Assembly: GCF_036689865.1 (NCBI RefSeq)
Contig: NZ_JBAHUQ010000019.1
Span: forward strand, 48,083-112,082
DNA length: 64,000 bases
Source: Magnetococcus sp. PR-3
GTDB taxonomy: Bacteria > Pseudomonadota > Magnetococcia > Magnetococcales > Magnetococcaceae
Direction: 5' to 3'
Positions 18,036-27,351 of this stretch are shown piece after piece. Positions within the stretch are counted from its first letter, which is position 1. Each line of letters starts with the position of its first letter. The notes under the pieces were generated by a model. The model ran no database searches. It was not told the origin of the DNA and saw nothing but the letters and a program-made list of their open reading frames with translations. The position numbers were made by a program, and so were the translations under genes.

Positions 18036-19124
18036 ATGTTTTATCATCTGCTCTACCCTCTGCATGAGACATGGACCGTCTTCAACCTGTTTCAGTACGT
18101 CACCTTTCGCACCATCATGGCGATTCTTACCGCCTTGCTGATCTCTTTTATGCTAGGACCATGGCTTATTCGTAAGCTGCAATCCTTACAAAGCACGGGT
18201 CAGCCCATCCGACAAGATGGCCCCGAACGGCATATTATTGAAAAAGCAGGCACCCCCACCATGGGTGGCACGCTTATCTTAATTGCTGTTTTGGTTGCTA
18301 CCCTGTTATGGGCCAAGTTAACCAACCCCTATGTGTGGCTTACGCTACTGGCCACCTTTGGTTTTGGTGCCATTGGCTTTTGGGATGATGCGGTTAAACT
18401 GATCCATAGAAATCCCAAAGGGGTGCCAGGGCGCACCCGTTTTATCCTTCAAACATTGATTGTTGTTGGCATTGCCTTAGCACTAAAACTTCATGTAAAT
18501 CCAGAAGTTTTTGGCAAACTCGCCTTCCCTCTCTTTAAAGATCTGGTCATTGACCTGGGCATGTGGTTCGTTCCCTTTGCCGTGATTGTGGTGGTGGGGT
18601 GTGGTAATGCTGTCAATTTAACCGATGGCCTGGATGGCCTGGCCATTGGCCCCGCCATGTTTACAGCCGCCGCTTTTGCACTTATTTCCCATGCCGCAGG
18701 CCACTACAACTTTGCCAACTACCTGGGGATTCCTTTTATTCCTGGGGCCAGCGAACTGGCTATTTTCTGTGGAGCCATGGTGGGTGCAGCATTGGGCTTT
18801 CTCTGGTTCAACACCTATCCCGCCCAAGTCTTTATGGGGGATGTCGGTGCACTGGCACTGGGCGCCGCTTTAGGTAGCGTGGCCCTCATGACACAACATG
18901 AAATTGTACTGGCCATTATTGGTGGGGTTTTTGTAATTGAAACCTTATCGGTCATTATTCAGGTGGCCTCTTTTAAGCTTATCGGCAAGCGGGTTTTTCG
19001 CATGGCCCCGCTGCATCACCACTTTGAGCTAAAAGGGTGGGCAGAGCCTAAGATCATTGTGCGCTTTTGGATTATCTCTATTATTCTGGCCCTTATTGGT
19101 TTGGCCACCCTGAAGGTACGTTAA
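18036..19124 (+). CDS. mraY: phospho-MurNAc-pentapeptide transferase
   Basis: 362 residues with about ten transmembrane helices. The enzyme transfers phospho-MurNAc-pentapeptide to undecaprenyl phosphate, giving lipid I at the inner membrane. Signatures: an early [11 protein letters not shown] segment (here [13 protein letters not shown]), the DDxxK Mg-binding motif in [25 protein letters not shown], and the C-terminal [13 protein letters not shown]. It is separated from murF by 34 bp, and murD begins on the base after its stop codon. Length matches E. coli MraY (360). Confidence 0.97.
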   Translation: MFYHLLYPLHETWTVFNLFQYVTFRTIMAILTALLISFMLGPWLIRKLQSLQSTGQPIRQDGPERHIIEKAGTPTMGGTLILIAVLVATLLWAKLTNPYVWLTLLATFGFGAIGFWDDAVKLIHRNPKGVPGRTRFILQTLIVVGIALALKLHVNPEVFGKLAFPLFKDLVIDLGMWFVPFAVIVVVGCGNAVNLTDGLDGLAIGPAMFTAAAFALISHAAGHYNFANYLGIPFIPGASELAIFCGAMVGAALGFLWFNTYPAQVFMGDVGALALGAALGSVALMTQHEIVLAIIGGVFVIETLSVIIQVASFKLIGKRVFRMAPLHHHFELKGWAEPKIIVRFWIISIILALIGLATLKVR

Positions 19125-20489
19125 ATGAGCGCCTTACCTTCACGCTGCGTCATCGGTTTGGGTGGCAGCGGCATGGCGACGGTTGCGTTTTTGGCCCGTC
19201 AGAACCTTGCCATTTTGGCCTGGGATGAAGGAGCCGCTGCGGGGCGCGACGCGATCTTGGCTGAACAGCCACAGGTCACCAGCCGTTTTGAACCCTTGCA
19301 TGGCCCTACCCTGGCCCAGTGTAAAGAGATCTACCTCTCTCCAGGTGTTCCCCGCGCTCATCCAGCGATACAGGAGGCCATTCAGGCCGGTGTTCCTGTC
19401 ATTAATGATATTGAGCTGCTGTTTCGACAAAGCGAACATGCTGAGTTTGTCGGCATTACCGGTACAAACGGTAAATCTACCGTCACCACCCTGGTGGGCT
19501 TAATGCTGGATCGTCTAGCTGGGCTCACACGTACCGGTGGTAATTTGGGGCAGGCCGCGCTCTCTCTTTGGGCCCCTTCGGTTGAGCGTTACGTCCTGGA
19601 ACTCTCCTCTTTTCAACTGGAGAGCATTGAAGGGTTCCAGCCCCGCGTCGCGGCTTTATTGAATCTTTCTGACGATCATTTAGACCGTTACGATGGGCTG
19701 CAAGGCTACCTACGGGCCAAAGCACGTATTTTTCAACGCCAAACCCAGCGAGATCGAGCCGTTATCAATGCGGATGATCCAGCGCTGGACCCTATCCGGG
19801 ATATTTTAGGCCACCCTTCGGCACCCAGGGTTATTCCCTTCTCGGTAAAAAAAGCCGTCGCTGGCGGTGTGTATGTGCACGATGGGCAGTTATGGGATCA
19901 CCGACAGATGACTGAGGCCCCCCAGCCCATTATTGCCTTAGAAGAGATGCGTATTTATGGCCGCTGCAACCATGCCAATGCCGCTGCGGCAGCAGCCATT
20001 GCGCTGGAGGCTGGTGCGTGCCATGAGGATATCCGTCACGTACTTACCCAGTTTCCTGGTTTAGAGCACCGCATGGCATGGGTACGCGAACTAGACGGCA
20101 TTGCCTATATTAATGATTCCAAAGGCACAAATGTTGGCGCTGTGATGGAGGCTTTAGCCTCTTTTCCAGGTGGCGTGGTGCTTATTGCGGGTGGTAAAGC
20201 CAAACAGACCAATTTTGCACCGCTAAAACCACTGCTTAAAAAACATGCCCGTCATCTGATCTTAATTGGGGATGCGACGGAAGAAATGGCCGCACTTTTT
20301 GAAGGGGATACCCCTATTCATCGGGCCGGTTCCATGGAAGATGCGGTGACGACAGCACAGAGGTTGGCCCATCGTGGAGAGACAGTTTTACTCTCTCCGG
20401 CATGTGCATCCTTTGACATGTTCCGCAATTTCGAGGATCGTGGTAGACGATTTTGCCAAGCGGTTGAGGCATTGACGTCCTTAACATAG
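19125..20489 (+). CDS. murD: UDP-MurNAc-L-alanine:D-glutamate ligase
   Basis: 454 residues, starting immediately after the mraY stop. The N-terminal Rossmann domain opens IGLGGSGMATVAFL; the ATP loop is VGITGTNGKSTVTTL; LELSSFQLESI and NLSDDHLDRYDG are MurD-specific; the C-terminal domain carries YINDSKGTNVGAVMEAL and LLSPACASFDMF. It adds D-glutamate, the second stem residue, in the cytoplasm. The following gap of 67 bp before ftsW is the first larger space in this part of the cluster and holds nothing obvious. Confidence 0.97.
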   Translation: MSALPSRCVIGLGGSGMATVAFLARQNLAILAWDEGAAAGRDAILAEQPQVTSRFEPLHGPTLAQCKEIYLSPGVPRAHPAIQEAIQAGVPVINDIELLFRQSEHAEFVGITGTNGKSTVTTLVGLMLDRLAGLTRTGGNLGQAALSLWAPSVERYVLELSSFQLESIEGFQPRVAALLNLSDDHLDRYDGLQGYLRAKARIFQRQTQRDRAVINADDPALDPIRDILGHPSAPRVIPFSVKKAVAGGVYVHDGQLWDHRQMTEAPQPIIALEEMRIYGRCNHANAAAAAAIALEAGACHEDIRHVLTQFPGLEHRMAWVRELDGIAYINDSKGTNVGAVMEALASFPGGVVLIAGGKAKQTNFAPLKPLLKKHARHLILIGDATEEMAALFEGDTPIHRAGSMEDAVTTAQRLAHRGETVLLSPACASFDMFRNFEDRGRRFCQAVEALTSLT

Positions 20490-20556
20490 CCGAAGACGCG
20501 ACGCCTCATCCCTCCAAAAAAAGTGCACGGAAGCACGTTGTTAACGGGTTTGCATC

Positions 20557-21684
20557 ATGGATTTACGCAATCAACCCTATGATCTTCTCATTGCCGTTAT
20601 TGCAATGATTTTAGTGACGACCGGGCTGGTGATGGTTTTTTCCGCCTCATCCCCCATGTCGCTACGCCTCTATGGCGATCCCACACACTTTGCCATCCGC
20701 AATATGATCTATGCGGGTATCGGCTTAGTCCTTATGGTGACGTTAGCCCGTATGCCGCTAGAGACCATCCGTACCCTGGGCCGTATTGGCTTTTGGATCT
20801 GCCTGCTACTCTTGGTTTTGGTCCTTATACCCGGTATTGGTCGTGCAGGTGGTGGCGCACAGCGCTGGCTGGACCTGGGCTTTATCAATGTGCAGCCATC
20901 CGAGCCTTTTAAAGTAGCCATGGTTCTCTACGTTGCCCACCTCCTTACGGCAGACCCTGAACGGGTCAACCGCATCAAGGGCGGCCTGCTGCCACTCATT
21001 GCACTCTTCTCCATCGCTGCGACTTTGCTGATGGCGGAGCCCGACTTTGGCGCCACCCTGACCGTGGGTGCGGTTATGCTGGGCATGATCTTTGTGGCCG
21101 GTATTCGCATTGGTTGGATTTTGACCATGCTGGCCACCACACTGCCTGCTGCAGCGATTGGTGTCATGATGGCCCCTTATCGCCTAAAACGGGTTATGTC
21201 ATTTTTAGACCCGTGGGACGATCCTCTGGGAACCGATTTTCAGTTGGTGCAATCGCTACTCGCCTTTGGTAACGGAGGCCTGGGTGGTACCGGCTTGGGC
21301 GAAGGCCAGCAAAAACAGTTTTACTTGCCAGAGTCTCACACTGACTTTATTTTTGCGGTTATTGGCGAAGAGCTCGGCTTGGCTGCGGTACTACTGATCA
21401 TTGCACTCTTTGCTCTACTGGTCTGGCGGGCCTTTCGGATCGCCCGTAACAGTGAGGTTCGTTTTGTCTCGCTATCGGCCGCGGGCCTGGGCATGTTGAT
21501 TGGCTCTCAAAGTTTGGCCAATATGGGAGTGGTTATGGGGTTGCTACCCCCTAAAGGTTTGACGCTCCCCATGGTCAGTTATGGAGGTTCTTCCATGATT
21601 ATTACTCTAGGCGCCATTGGACTGCTGCTCGCTTTCTCGCGCACCCTACCTAAAGACCCCAACCGTTCACCTGCGGCGGTATAG
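20557..21684 (+). CDS. ftsW: septal peptidoglycan glycosyltransferase FtsW
   Basis: 375 residues with about ten membrane helices, SEDS family. It polymerises lipid II at the septum together with FtsI. Characteristic blocks: GLVMVFSASSPMSLR, GAQRWLDLGFINVQPSEP, MAEPDFGATLTVG, SHTDFIFAVIGEELG (the catalytic Asp region follows the large periplasmic loop) and a C-terminal LPMVSYGGSSMI. Position between murD and murG in the dcw cluster separates it from the elongation paralogue RodA. murG starts one base after its TAG. Confidence 0.95.
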   Translation: MDLRNQPYDLLIAVIAMILVTTGLVMVFSASSPMSLRLYGDPTHFAIRNMIYAGIGLVLMVTLARMPLETIRTLGRIGFWICLLLLVLVLIPGIGRAGGGAQRWLDLGFINVQPSEPFKVAMVLYVAHLLTADPERVNRIKGGLLPLIALFSIAATLLMAEPDFGATLTVGAVMLGMIFVAGIRIGWILTMLATTLPAAAIGVMMAPYRLKRVMSFLDPWDDPLGTDFQLVQSLLAFGNGGLGGTGLGEGQQKQFYLPESHTDFIFAVIGEELGLAAVLLIIALFALLVWRAFRIARNSEVRFVSLSAAGLGMLIGSQSLANMGVVMGLLPPKGLTLPMVSYGGSSMIITLGAIGLLLAFSRTLPKDPNRSPAAV

Positions 21685-21685
21685 C

Positions 21686-22786
21686 ATGACTGATACGGCA
21701 AAACGTCTGCTGATTACGGGTGGTGGCACAGGGGGGCATCTGTTCCCTGCACTGGCGGTGGCTGCACAATGGCAGGAGAGACATGGGCCTGGGTCAGTCC
21801 ATTTTATTGGGGGCACAAAAGGCTTGGAAAATCGCCTGGTTCCCGAGGCAGGTTATACGCTAGACAGCCTGACGGTTGGCCAACTTAAGGGCAAAGGTCT
21901 AAGCCACAAACTGCTGACGGTTTTGGGTTTACTCCCCGCCATATGGCAAGCCAGAACCATTCTTAAACGCTACAATCCTCACGTCGTGCTCGGGGTTGGG
22001 GGTTACGCCTCTGCGCCCGCGATGATGGCAGCCAAGCTGTTGGGTATTCCCATGGCTCTGCATGAACAAAATGCCCGCGCAGGGTTGACCAACCGCCTAT
22101 TGAGCCGCCTGGCCGGCAAGGTAATGGTGAGCTTTGAAGGTGTCTGCGAACAGTTTGAGGGAAAATCCTGCGCCTTTACAGGTAACCCTGTGCGCCAGAG
22201 CTTAACCCAGGTGCCTGACCTGGTCATCCCCAAAACGTTTAGTACAGAACGCCCTTTTCGTATTTTGGTGTTTGGGGGGAGCCAAGGTGCTTCCATTTTT
22301 TCGGAAATGGTTCCTGAAGCGCTCTCGCCGTTGGCAGAAAATGGTGCGCCCATTGAGGTCACCCAGCAGGTGCGAGGGGAAGACCCCCAAGCCTTGCAAA
22401 GCCGTTACGCTACGATGGGCATTCAAGCCGTTGCCTCGCCTTTTATTGAAGATATGGCATCGGCCTATGCTCAGGCTGATTTAGTTATCTGCCGCAGTGG
22501 CGCAACCTCGGTGGCTGAACTTGCGGCAACGGGTCGCCCAGCGATTATGGTGCCCTACCCACATGCGGCGGATGATCATCAAGCCGCCAATGCCGCTGCA
22601 CTGAGCAATCACCAAGCGGGGTGGTTACGTCGTCAAGAAAAACTGGATGTCCCATGGCTACAGGCGTTTATCACATCCTTGATCATGGAACCTTCACAAC
22701 TGAAAACGACGGGCAACAATGCCCGACGCCAGGCCAGGACTGAAGCAGATCGCACCATTGCTGATCTGTTAGAGACCATGATCTGA
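21686..22786 (+). CDS. murG: lipid II synthase (MurNAc-pentapeptide GlcNAc transferase)
   Basis: 366 residues from the ATG at 21686 (MTDTAKRLLITGGGTGGHLF); the open frame runs upstream inside ftsW but that is only overlap. GT-B fold with the glycine-rich acceptor loop TGGGTGGHLFPALA, ALHEQNARAGLTNRLL, FGGSQGASIF and the UDP-GlcNAc-binding ICRSGATSVAELAATGRP. A peripheral inner-membrane enzyme that converts lipid I to lipid II. It starts one base after the ftsW stop. Confidence 0.97.
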   Translation: MTDTAKRLLITGGGTGGHLFPALAVAAQWQERHGPGSVHFIGGTKGLENRLVPEAGYTLDSLTVGQLKGKGLSHKLLTVLGLLPAIWQARTILKRYNPHVVLGVGGYASAPAMMAAKLLGIPMALHEQNARAGLTNRLLSRLAGKVMVSFEGVCEQFEGKSCAFTGNPVRQSLTQVPDLVIPKTFSTERPFRILVFGGSQGASIFSEMVPEALSPLAENGAPIEVTQQVRGEDPQALQSRYATMGIQAVASPFIEDMASAYAQADLVICRSGATSVAELAATGRPAIMVPYPHAADDHQAANAAALSNHQAGWLRRQEKLDVPWLQAFITSLIMEPSQLKTTGNNARRQARTEADRTIADLLETMI

Positions 22787-22865
22787 TTATATGTATAACG
22801 GACTGTGTATACAGTCTGCAGCGGGTTCCCTACCAGGGCACCCTTTTGCTGGGGGGGGAAGATCG

Positions 22866-24293
22866 GTGTATCCCAAGATTCAACATATCCACTTTGTGGG
22901 CATTGGTGGCATCGGCATGAGCGGGATTGCCGAAGTTTTGCTGAACCTGGGCTACCGAGTCAGCGGCTCTGACCTGTCCGAGAACGCCAATGTTGTGCGT
23001 TTGCGCAACCAAGGTGCGGTGATCCAACAGGGTCATACGGCAGATGCCATTGAGGGCGCGGATGCCGTTGTGACCTCATCCGCCGTTAAAGCTGACAACC
23101 CCGAGGTAGTGGCCGCGCGGGCACAACGCATTCCCATTGTTCCCCGTGCGGAGATGCTGGCTGAGCTGATGCGTTTAAAATATGGCATCGCCATCGCGGG
23201 CACCCATGGCAAAACCACCACCACCTCTCTTGTCGCCACCCTCTTGGATAGTGCAGATATGGACCCCACCGTAGTGAACGGTGGTATTGTAAAATCGCTA
23301 GGGAGCAATGCCCGCTTAGGTCAGGGCGCTTTTTTGGTGACTGAAGCTGATGAGAGTGATGGCTCTTTTTTGAAACTCTCACCGACCATTGCGGTTGTGA
23401 CCAATATGGACCCGGAGCATATGAGCCACTACGGCACCTTTGATGCCGTAAGGGATGCGTTCCGCGAATTTGTCGCCAAAATTCCCTTTTATGGGTTGGC
23501 CGTCTTGTGCGGTGACCACCCTGAGGTCAACCTACTGGCGGAAGAGATGTTGGACAAACGCATTATCAGCTATGGTCTGACCGACCAAGTAGATCTGCAA
23601 GCTGTTAATATCCGGCAAGAGGGCATTGCCACCCACTTTGAAGTCATTCGCCATGACCGCCACCATCCAGACGGCGTTCAGAGTCACAGTTTAGGCATCA
23701 TCACCCTCAACATGCCGGGCTGTCATAATGTCTCCAATACACTGGCGGCACTGGCGGTCGCCATGGAGCTGGAAGTCCCCTGGGATCGATGCGCTCAAGC
23801 TCTCTCACGCTTTGGCGGTGTGCAACGTCGCTTTGACTTGCTCCATCAAGAATCCACCATCACCATTATTGACGACTACGCCCACCATCCGGTAGAGATT
23901 GAAGCAACCATGGAGGCGGTGCGTAAAGGGTATCCAGACAAGCGGGTTGTTGCCGTCTTTCAACCCCACCGTTACAGCCGTGTTTTGGATCATATGCATG
24001 AATTTTTCCGCTGTTTCAAAAATGCCGATCTGATCTTGGTGGATGAAATTTTTCGTGCGGGAGAGCAGCCCCCTGAAGGACCCCTCGGTGAACAGGGGGC
24101 CATGGTGCTTGTTGTGGGCATACGTCGACACACAGAAGGGGATGTCGCCCTACTGGCGGATGATGAGCGTTGGGGGTTGGATTTAGAAGGAAAACTCCAA
24201 CCGAATGATGTCGTCGTCTTTTTAGGAGCTGGCGATATCAGCCGACGTGCACACGCCTTTGCGGATGGTTGGAAAAAACAAGCAAGTGAGTAA
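22866..24293 (+). CDS. murC: UDP-N-acetylmuramate:L-alanine ligase
   Basis: 475 residues if the GTG at 22866 is used (VYPKIQHIHFVGIGGIGMSG), which matches the usual MurC N-terminus and has a G-rich ribosome-binding stretch just before it. An in-frame ATG at 22791 would add 25 residues unlike any MurC. Motifs: the Rossmann loop FVGIGGIGMSGIAEVL, P-loop IAGTHGKTTTTSLV, TEADESDGSFLKL, DDYAHHPVEIEAT and FQPHRYSRV. It adds L-alanine to UDP-MurNAc, the first step of stem-peptide assembly. About 160 bp without a gene follow before murB; that gap holds a weak CCCC/GGGG hairpin near 24400-24416 beside a T-rich stretch. Confidence 0.95.
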   Translation: MYPKIQHIHFVGIGGIGMSGIAEVLLNLGYRVSGSDLSENANVVRLRNQGAVIQQGHTADAIEGADAVVTSSAVKADNPEVVAARAQRIPIVPRAEMLAELMRLKYGIAIAGTHGKTTTTSLVATLLDSADMDPTVVNGGIVKSLGSNARLGQGAFLVTEADESDGSFLKLSPTIAVVTNMDPEHMSHYGTFDAVRDAFREFVAKIPFYGLAVLCGDHPEVNLLAEEMLDKRIISYGLTDQVDLQAVNIRQEGIATHFEVIRHDRHHPDGVQSHSLGIITLNMPGCHNVSNTLAALAVAMELEVPWDRCAQALSRFGGVQRRFDLLHQESTITIIDDYAHHPVEIEATMEAVRKGYPDKRVVAVFQPHRYSRVLDHMHEFFRCFKNADLILVDEIFRAGEQPPEGPLGEQGAMVLVVGIRRHTEGDVALLADDERWGLDLEGKLQPNDVVVFLGAGDISRRAHAFADGWKKQASE

Positions 24294-24454
24294 GTCTCAG
24301 AAATAGCGACCATTCATAACGCATATTCACTGATGTGAATGTTATTTTAATGGCTATCTTTTCCGCTTGTTACAAAAAAAAACAGTCTAGAGCACTAATC
24401 CCCCTTCGAGCAGGGGTTGTTTTGGTTTAAAGTATCAAGCGAGGTGGCAAACGG

Positions 24455-25390
24455 ATGATGGGAAGTCACGGGCCCTTTTCCGACCTTAACATAGCCACGC
24501 TGGAAGAAGTGCCGCTGGCACCTATGACCACACTAAAAATCGGAGGCAACGCACGATGGCTCGTGCGACCGAGTGGTCCAGGTGAACTAAGCCGGCTCTA
24601 CCGCACCTGGCCGAGGGACCTTCCTCGGTTCATTCTTGGAGGGGGAAGCAACCTCCTGGTGGATGATTGCGGGTTTCATGGCGTGGTGGTCGATTTGACC
24701 CATACCCTCAATGCCATCGAAGTTGAACATCAGGATACCCATGGCGGTATCTTGCGTGTCGGTGCTGGAGCCCCTACCCGTAAAACCGCCCATGTGGCGC
24801 GAAAGAACGGGTTATCAGGTCTCGCCTTTATGGCGGGTATACCTGGCTCTATCGGCGGTGCGCTACGCATGAATGCAGGAGCCTATGGTGGAGACATCAA
24901 AAGCGTTCTGCTTGATGCACAACTGATGGATGCGGATGGCAATCTGCACACACGAAATAGTCAAGAACTTGGTTTGGCATACCGCCATTGCGACCTACCC
25001 ACAGGATGGGTTTTCATCTCTGCCCGGTTTCAGTTAACCCAGGGCAATGAAGAGACCATTAAGGCGCAGATGCGGGCCAACAACCAAAAACGGACCCAGG
25101 CACAGCCGTTGAGGTATCCCTCAGCTGGCAGCATTTTCCGCAACCCTCCTGGGGAAGCGGCCTGGAAGCTGATTAATGCAGCGGGACTGCGCGGCCACCG
25201 TATTGGTGATGCGCAAATTTCCGAAAAGCACAGCAACTTTTTCGTCAACCTGGGCGCAGCCTCCTCCACGCACATGGAGGAACTAATTGAGCTGGCCAGA
25301 ACCCGGGTGGCGCAGCAATCTGGTGTCAAAATGACACTGGAAATCGGCATTCTCAGACCAGATGGTTTCTACAAAGAGACCGAGGGATGA
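24455..25390 (+). CDS. murB: UDP-N-acetylenolpyruvoylglucosamine reductase
   Basis: 311 residues, starting behind a GAGGTGG site. FAD-dependent enzyme that makes UDP-MurNAc from enolpyruvyl-UDP-GlcNAc. Motifs: PMTTLKIGGNARWLV, LGGGSNLLVDD (FAD binding), AGIPGSIGGALRMNAGAYG, the catalytic serine region PSAGSIFRNP, and SEKHSNFFVN. Near the C-terminus GVKMTLEIGIL aligns its Glu with the catalytic Glu of E. coli MurB. The size and missing extra loop fit a type II MurB. It is followed by about 160 bp without a gene before ddl. Confidence 0.95.
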   Translation: MMGSHGPFSDLNIATLEEVPLAPMTTLKIGGNARWLVRPSGPGELSRLYRTWPRDLPRFILGGGSNLLVDDCGFHGVVVDLTHTLNAIEVEHQDTHGGILRVGAGAPTRKTAHVARKNGLSGLAFMAGIPGSIGGALRMNAGAYGGDIKSVLLDAQLMDADGNLHTRNSQELGLAYRHCDLPTGWVFISARFQLTQGNEETIKAQMRANNQKRTQAQPLRYPSAGSIFRNPPGEAAWKLINAAGLRGHRIGDAQISEKHSNFFVNLGAASSTHMEELIELARTRVAQQSGVKMTLEIGILRPDGFYKETEG

Positions 25391-25553
25391 GTCTGTTTTT
25401 TTGGGTTTGTCCACCTTTGGCAAGAGTAGAATTGTTGAGCACGCACTCCACATCTACATTAAGCACGTGCGATACCCGCTGCGGCCAACAGGCTGCCATC
25501 AAGCGGGCATTTGACGTTGGCACACCCCATTTTGGAAAGCGCTGAGAGACACC

Positions 25554-26486
25554 ATGGATTGGAAACTTAAAAAAATTGGTGTGCTCTACGGTGGCCTTTC
25601 CGATGAGCGCGAAGTAAGCCTAAAGAGCGGCCAGACCCTTTATGATGCCTTGGCCTCCCTCGAATATGATGTTGTTGCCATTGATGTCGGTCGTGACCTG
25701 GCCCGCGTCCTTGAGACCGAAGGTATTGAAGTGGCCGTATTGGCCCTGCACGGTCCGATGGGGGAAGATGGCACCGTTCAAGGTTTGCTGGAACTCATGG
25801 GCATTCCCTATACCGGTCCAAACGTGACAGCTTCGGCCATCTGCATGGATAAAGGGCTGACAAAGCGCCTGTTTCATAGCGAAGGTTTACCAACACCCGC
25901 CTGGGTTGAGCTGGCCGGTGACCATGAAGAAGCCGACGAACTGGTCGACAATTTCCTGGGCGATTTCCCCGGCACGGCTTTTGTTAAGCCGCTTGATTCA
26001 GGCTCCAGCGTTGGCATTAGCCGGACTGAAAGTAAAGATGATCTCATTCGCGGTGTCGCGAAAGCACTCACCGTCTCTCGCCGGTGCATGGTTGAACGCG
26101 CCATTGAGGGACGTGAGTTAACCTTGACGATCTTAGATGGTGAAGCTTTTCCCATCATTGAGATTGTGCCTAAACAGGGCTTTTACGACTTTAAAAGTAA
26201 GTATACCGCAGGTATGACCGATTATTTGGTCCCTGCCCCTAATCTGGATGAAGAGACCACAGAGACGGTTGTGAAAATGGGCTTAGCTGCCTACTATATC
26301 ACCGGCTGTCGCGGGCTCGTACGGGCGGATTTCATCCTGGATGCTGAGGGAACACCGTGGTTGTTAGAGTTAAACACCATCCCTGGCATGACAGAGAACA
26401 GTTTGGCACCCAAAGCAGCCCGGGCAGCGGGTCTTGAGGTTCCTCAACTAGCAGAGCGCATGCTCCACGGTGCGCATTTAAAATAA
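25554..26486 (+). CDS. ddl: D-alanine:D-alanine ligase
   Basis: 310 residues, ATP-grasp fold, DdlB size. The N-terminus reads KIGVLYGGLSDEREVSLKSG, then ALHGPMGEDGTVQGLLE, the ATP-grasp loop FVKPLDSGSSVGISR, and the catalytic and metal-binding C-terminal motifs RADFILDAEG and LLELNTIPGMTENSL. It supplies the D-Ala-D-Ala dipeptide to MurF. Its place between murB and ftsQ is the classic position for ddlB. The start ATG at 25554 follows a GAGAGAC; no other start fits. Confidence 0.96.
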   Translation: MDWKLKKIGVLYGGLSDEREVSLKSGQTLYDALASLEYDVVAIDVGRDLARVLETEGIEVAVLALHGPMGEDGTVQGLLELMGIPYTGPNVTASAICMDKGLTKRLFHSEGLPTPAWVELAGDHEEADELVDNFLGDFPGTAFVKPLDSGSSVGISRTESKDDLIRGVAKALTVSRRCMVERAIEGRELTLTILDGEAFPIIEIVPKQGFYDFKSKYTAGMTDYLVPAPNLDEETTETVVKMGLAAYYITGCRGLVRADFILDAEGTPWLLELNTIPGMTENSLAPKAARAAGLEVPQLAERMLHGAHLK

Positions 26487-26550
26487 AAATCTGGCAACAT
26501 CCGTTGCGTAATGACCTTACGTACGGTTAAAAAAGATTGGGTCACACTGT

Positions 26551-27249
26551 ATGAACCCAAAAAAAATCAAGGGAGCGTTACTGGCAGTACTTCTCCTTGT
26601 CGGGTTCGGTTGGGGTTGGCAGACCCTGCATGCACCTGGACGCTTTCCCCTGGAGGATGTCCGTGTTCTTGGCAACAAGCACACCGATGTCGCTCAACTC
26701 ATAAAAGATTTAGGGTTGGATCAGCCTGTTAATCTGCTGACGGTTCACCCCAAACAACTGCGTAAGCAGCTGCTGGCCTATCCATGGGTACGAAATGCGC
26801 GTGTTGAGCGTATTTTCCCTGGCATGGTGGTTATTGAGCTGGAAGAGAAAACTCCTTTATGCATGACCAAAAAAGGGGAGCAACTCTATCTGGTGGATCA
26901 ACGGGGTGAACGCATCAAACCGTTGACCATTGGTGATCCTATGCCACTGCCTGTTGTGACCGTGGATTATGCACCAGAGTCGGAAAAGCCGATTTTGATT
27001 CGCTGGCTGGTGGAACGTTTACAGCGTAATCAGTGGATCTATCAGCGACTCTCTGAAGCGGTGGGTTTGCCGGGTGGGCGTTGGGTACTTTACACCCGTA
27101 AGGGCGTAAAGTTGTTGCACTCGGCCCGTATGGATGAAGAGCTCGCAAAGCTCAAAGTACTGCAGGACCGCTACAGTATTTTAAAACGCAGCATTCGTCA
27201 GATTGACCTTCGGGTCACCGGGCGGGCAGTAGTTAAACCTCAGACCTAA
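26551..27249 (+). CDS. ftsQ: cell division protein FtsQ
   Basis: 232 residues. One N-terminal transmembrane helix (about 6-24, GALLAVLLLVGFGWGWQTL), a POTRA domain (about 30-100, FPLEDVRVLGNKHTDVAQL, then NARVERIFPGMVVIELEEK) and the FtsQ/DivIB beta domain with the C-terminal segment QIDLRVTGRAVVK. It links FtsA/FtsZ to FtsL/FtsB and the septal synthase, acting in the periplasm. It is slightly shorter than E. coli FtsQ (276). Its position between ddl and ftsA supports the call. Confidence 0.93.
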   Translation: MNPKKIKGALLAVLLLVGFGWGWQTLHAPGRFPLEDVRVLGNKHTDVAQLIKDLGLDQPVNLLTVHPKQLRKQLLAYPWVRNARVERIFPGMVVIELEEKTPLCMTKKGEQLYLVDQRGERIKPLTIGDPMPLPVVTVDYAPESEKPILIRWLVERLQRNQWIYQRLSEAVGLPGGRWVLYTRKGVKLLHSARMDEELAKLKVLQDRYSILKRSIRQIDLRVTGRAVVKPQT

Positions 27250-27351
27250 CTGGTCAAATGAGGCAGTAAACAGGGTTGTTGTTTGGTCTTAACAGACACT
27301 TCAGACATCAACAGAACGCAGTTAACGACGGCAAAACCGGGCTAAGGTATT

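Noticed and set aside
22791..22865. N-terminal extension of MurC from the ATG at 22791
   Set aside because: The 25 extra residues do not resemble MurC, and a GTG with a G-rich site gives the standard N-terminus.
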